Shown: one piece after another, positions 45,352 to 49,079 of the stretch
Position numbering within the stretch: position 1 is the stretch's first letter
How the letters are laid out: the number at the start of each line of letters is the position of its first letter
NCBI GenBank assembly: GCA_937873175.1
Contig: CALMVT010000088.1
Span: forward strand, 1 to 49,079
DNA length: 49,079 nt
Origin: an uncultured Acetobacteraceae bacterium
GTDB lineage: Bacteria; Pseudomonadota; Alphaproteobacteria; Acetobacterales; Acetobacteraceae
Direction of reading: 5' to 3'
Notes under the pieces: generated by a model
Told to the model about the DNA's origin: nothing
Database searches by the model: none
The model's input: only the letters and a program-made list of their open reading frames with translations
Program-made: the position numbers and the translations under genes

Positions 45352-46572
45352 TCATGCCGCGCCGGGACGACGCGGCTGGCCGAGCACCAGCAGGCACCCG
45401 GCCATGAACGTGTCGCCCAGCCCAAGCGTCGTCGCGGGCTGCGGCAGAAAGGGCGCGGCGCACGCGACGATGCTCCAAGGCCCCACCCGTGACTCGTCCT
45501 GCGGCGCCTCGAACTGGGCGGCCGGGTCGAGCGCCGCCGGCCGCGCCGGCCGGCCCTGGGCCGCGCGGGTGCCGGCGAGCAGGCAGCCCATCATCAGCGC
45601 CGCCCGCTCCCGATCTGGGTCGCCGCGGGTGGCGGCGATGGCCCAAGCGTCGGCATGGATGCACAGTCGGTCAACGCCCAGGCGCTCGGCAGTTGCCACG
45701 ATGCTCGCCGCCTCGGGGGCGTCGCCGGGCACGAAGGCCCGGTACTCAGACTGGCTGAACCCGACCGAGCTGAACGCGCCGCGCAGCCCGGCCACCGTGC
45801 GGTCGCGCAGCCCGGGCGTGTCGAACCCGGCCATTTCAAGGTGCACGACGGGCACGCCGGCGGCGCGCCAGCGCAGCCCCAGGGACCGTGCCCGCGCGAC
45901 CGCCCCGTCCAGGTCGCCCCCGCCCACCGCGCTGAAGCCCGACAGCACGCCCGCCCCGGCTTCCGGCGCCAGCGCTGTGCTGAGCGCCTCGAACTCCGGA
46001 TCGTTCTCCAGCCCCGGATCGGTGAAGCGGACGATGATGCGGGACGACCGCGGCGCCACGGCGTTTCCGACCGGCCGCCCGGCCGTGAACTCGAAGATGT
46101 AGATCTTGGGCCGCGGCACGCCGCACGGCGCGACCTCCCGCGCCGGCACTGGCCGGCCCCCTTCTGCCAGGCAGATGCCGCCGTCGAGGCACGCCATCTG
46201 CTCGGCATCGCGGTGGCCCAGGGCCAGCAGGGCCGGCGCCCCGAGCAGCGTCAAGACCCGGGCGGCGTGCGCGCCAGTGCCGCCCAGGACCCGGCGCGGC
46301 GGCAGGGCGGCGTCCAGCCAGGCTGGCCCGGCGTCCCAATCCACGCGGATTTCCCCGCCAATGCCGGCCGCCGCGCGGCACGCCAGGGTTTGGCCCAGCG
46401 TCCGCGCCGGAGGCTCGGCGGAGGCAAGCAGCACGCCCACCGCGTCGTGCACCGACAGCACCGCGTCCACGCAAACGCCGAGGCCGCAGAACGTCCAGCG
46501 TCCGCGCAAGACATACTCGCCGAGGTTTGCGATCAGGTTCGCGTAGCCGCTGTGCCACCTACATTCCTGCAT
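45352..46572 (-). CDS. Sugar kinase of the ADP-dependent glucokinase/phosphofructokinase family
   Basis: 406 residues from ATG 46572; no ribosome site precedes it, so it may be leaderless or use another start. A ribokinase-like fold, but with features of the ADP-dependent branch: N-terminal WHSGYANLIANLGEYVLRGR then WTFCGLGVCVDAVL; VLGGTGAHAARVLTLLGAPA (96-115) in place of GGNAG; KIYIFEFTAGRPVG then APRSSRIIVRFTDPG (156-186), as in ADP-glucokinases; HLE at 244-246, the HXE motif; SQSE (274-277) where NXXE is normal, with Asn lost; and GLGDTFMAGCLLVL with the catalytic base Asp387. This family is mainly archaeal and metazoan. It is first in a three-gene set with a polyol dehydrogenase and an aldolase, and would phosphorylate their intermediate. 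Real use of ADP is not proven. Confidence 0.75.
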   Translation of the reverse strand: MQECRWHSGYANLIANLGEYVLRGRWTFCGLGVCVDAVLSVHDAVGVLLASAEPPARTLGQTLACRAAAGIGGEIRVDWDAGPAWLDAALPPRRVLGGTGAHAARVLTLLGAPALLALGHRDAEQMACLDGGICLAEGGRPVPAREVAPCGVPRPKIYIFEFTAGRPVGNAVAPRSSRIIVRFTDPGLENDPEFEALSTALAPEAGAGVLSGFSAVGGGDLDGAVARARSLGLRWRAAGVPVVHLEMAGFDTPGLRDRTVAGLRGAFSSVGFSQSEYRAFVPGDAPEAASIVATAERLGVDRLCIHADAWAIAATRGDPDRERAALMMGCLLAGTRAAQGRPARPAALDPAAQFEAPQDESRVGPWSIVACAAPFLPQPATTLGLGDTFMAGCLLVLGQPRRPGAA

Positions 46573-46916
46573 GGGGCGGGAGGTTAACGCCTCGACAGAC
46601 CCCTTCAAGCACGAAAACCGCAGAGAAACGCTTGATCCGGGATGGCAGGCCGCAAGCAAGCCGATGTGGTACGGCATGGCGCTGACCCGACCCGAGCCGG
46701 CCAACTATTCTGGTGCCGCCGCATGCTCAGCCTGGAGAGACGGCGATGGAGCCGACGCATGGAGGGGAATGATGCCGGTTTCGCAGATTGACGCACCGCC
46801 AAGCCGCCATGCTAAACCGGTTCCGCCTGGTTGACGTGTGCCGCAAGAAACCTGGTGGCGCATGGTCGGCAGGAAAGAAACGGCCAAAATGGGCCGAAGC
46901 CGGGGAAACGAGCATC
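46573..46916. other. Divergent intergenic region between kinase operon and lactonase
   Basis: About 340 bases with no convincing gene; the in-frame extension of either flanking gene into it is random-looking. It must contain the promoters of both directions. A LacI-type half-palindrome lies at 46813-46822 (listed separately). Confidence 0.5.
46813..46822. promoter_or_regulatory. LacI-family-like operator (TAAACCGGTT)
   Basis: TAAACCGGTT with the central palindrome AACCGGTT and the C-G centre fits the AAACCGGTTT type of site bound by LacI/GalR repressors. It lies about 95 bases before the lactonase ATG and 240 bases before the kinase ATG. No LacI gene is in the window, and such a short motif can occur by chance. 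Confidence 0.25.
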
Positions 46917-48107
<1,191 letters not shown>

Positions 48108-48273
48108 GACGGGCAGCGCGGAGAACGGGAGGGGCGCTGAACCGTTCCGCCGGGGATCGCACCAGCAAGCGGACCCGCGACGGCGGCCGCCCATCCCAAC
48201 CTCGCGCGCCGGCGCCGACATCGAGATCAATCATGTGCAACGACACTGGCCTCGCGTGACCCGGGGAGAACCC

Positions 48274-49079
48274 ATGCTGGACAGCCGTGCGTCCTGGGCG
48301 CGCCTTGCTGTGCTGCTGCTCGTCAGTTCCATCGGCGCCGTCGGCATGTGGTCGGTGGTGGTGACCCTGCCCGCGGTGCAGGCGGAGTTCGGCGCGGCGC
48401 GCGCCGGGGCGGCGCTGCCCTACACGGCCACCATGCTGGGCTTCGCGGCCGGCGGCGTGGTCATGGGATGGGCCGCGGACCGGTTCGGCATCGCGCGCAC
48501 CGTGGCCGTCGCGGGCGTGATGCTCGCCGCCGGCTACGTGCTTGCCAGCCGCACGCATGACCTGCTCGCCTACGCGCTGGTCCATGGCGTGCTGATCGGG
48601 ATGTTCGGCGCGGGCGCGCTGTTCGGGCCAGTGATGGCCGACGCTTCGCTCTGGTTCCGGCGTCGGCGCGGGCTGGCGGTGGCGGTGGCAGCGTCGGGCA
48701 ACTACGTCGCGGGCGCAGTCTGGCCGCCGGTCGTGGCGGCCACGACGCAAGCCTATGGCTGGCGTGCCACGGAGCTTGGCATCGGCGTGGTCATGCTGCT
48801 CACCATCTTGCCGCTCACGTGGTTCCTGCGTGCCCGCCCGCCGGCGCAGGCCGAAGCCGGGGCGGCCGGCCCGGCCCTTGCCACGTCGCGCATGCGCCTC
48901 GGCTTGTCGCCGGGGCTACTGCTGGCTTTGCTGGTGGTCGCGGGCCTTGGTTGCTGCGTCGCGATGGCGATGCCCCAGGTGCACATCGTCGCCTATTGCG
49001 GCGACCTCGGCTACGGCCCGGCACGCGGGGCGGAGATGCTGTCGCTGATGCTGGGCCTGGGCATCGTGAGCCGGGTCGC
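48274..49079 (+). CDS. MFS transporter, N-terminal part (runs off window)
   Basis: An open frame from ATG 48274 (GGGGAGA 6 bases upstream) to the window end, about 268 residues. Helices 1-6 plus the loop and part of the second half: LAVLLLVSSIGAVGMWSVVV, ALPYTATMLGFAAGGVVMGW, AADRFGIARTVAVAGVMLAA (MFS motif A), WFRRRRGLAVAVAASGNYVA and LGLSPGLLLALLVVAGLGCC. It belongs to the OFA/monocarboxylate-like branch, as does the one at 31244-32509. The cargo could be a small acid, perhaps the lactone-derived product of the neighbour, but nothing in the sequence proves that. The C-terminus lies outside. Confidence 0.85.
   Translation, partial: MLDSRASWARLAVLLLVSSIGAVGMWSVVVTLPAVQAEFGAARAGAALPYTATMLGFAAGGVVMGWAADRFGIARTVAVAGVMLAAGYVLASRTHDLLAYALVHGVLIGMFGAGALFGPVMADASLWFRRRRGLAVAVAASGNYVAGAVWPPVVAATTQAYGWRATELGIGVVMLLTILPLTWFLRARPPAQAEAGAAGPALATSRMRLGLSPGLLLALLVVAGLGCCVAMAMPQVHIVAYCGDLGYGPARGAEMLSLMLGLGIVSRV

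Noticed and set aside
46788-46916. Longer start for the exported lactonase
   Set aside because: The additional 43 residues hide the twin-arginine leader and look random; ATG 46917 has a purine-rich site.

Overview
High-GC (about 70%) chromosomal DNA with a dense gene layout, many 4-base start/stop overlaps (ATGA, GTGA, TTGA) and protein families typical of alphaproteobacteria. An Acetobacteraceae/Rhodospirillales host such as a Roseomonas-like bacterium is my inference from composition and gene content; there is no rRNA or other marker gene here. I saw no tRNA, rRNA, CRISPR array, complete insertion sequence or prophage.

Left edge (1-1.35 kb): a small, lower-GC accessory patch in decay. It holds a partial DUF3800 gene, a Uma2-type nuclease gene broken by a 2-base deletion, and an intact Phd/YefM antitoxin whose VapC-type toxin partner is reduced to a frameshifted 5' stub.

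1.4-16 kb: a BMP-type ABC importer operon (two permeases, double ATPase, binding protein) transcribed away from a D-aminopeptidase gene; then a KimA-like APC permease, an SMP-30/gluconolactonase-like protein, a GAF-GGDEF-EAL c-di-GMP protein, a DUF985 cupin, an SDR and a GT4 glycosyltransferase.

16-35.8 kb: a type IB DNA topoisomerase; a tight paaG-paaI-paaK group (phenylacetate degradation) that overlaps, tail to tail, a 1269-residue three-domain glycosyltransferase; crcB (fluoride exporter) coupled to a lipoprotein esterase; an ScpB-like crotonase; a secreted DNA/RNA nuclease with a small partner; another large glycosyltransferase; an operon of MFS carrier, hotdog thioesterase and a CaiB/BaiF CoA-transferase whose two halves appear permuted; a winged-helix/TolB-like/TPR regulator divergent from an NmrA-like protein and a periplasmic cupin.

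35.9-49.1 kb: ackA-xfp (phosphoketolase bypass making acetyl-phosphate, then acetate and ATP); a Fe3+ ABC importer (FbpABC type) behind a Fur-box-like site; and, immediately upstream of it, a three-gene cassette of (i) a sugar kinase resembling the ADP-dependent glucokinase/phosphofructokinase family, (ii) a galactitol-dehydrogenase-like SDR and (iii) a DhnA/DeoC-type class I aldolase. This dehydrogenase-kinase-aldolase set looks like a complete catabolic route for a polyol or ketose and is the strongest candidate for an undescribed system. It is divergent from an exported SMP-30-type lactonase and a partial MFS gene.
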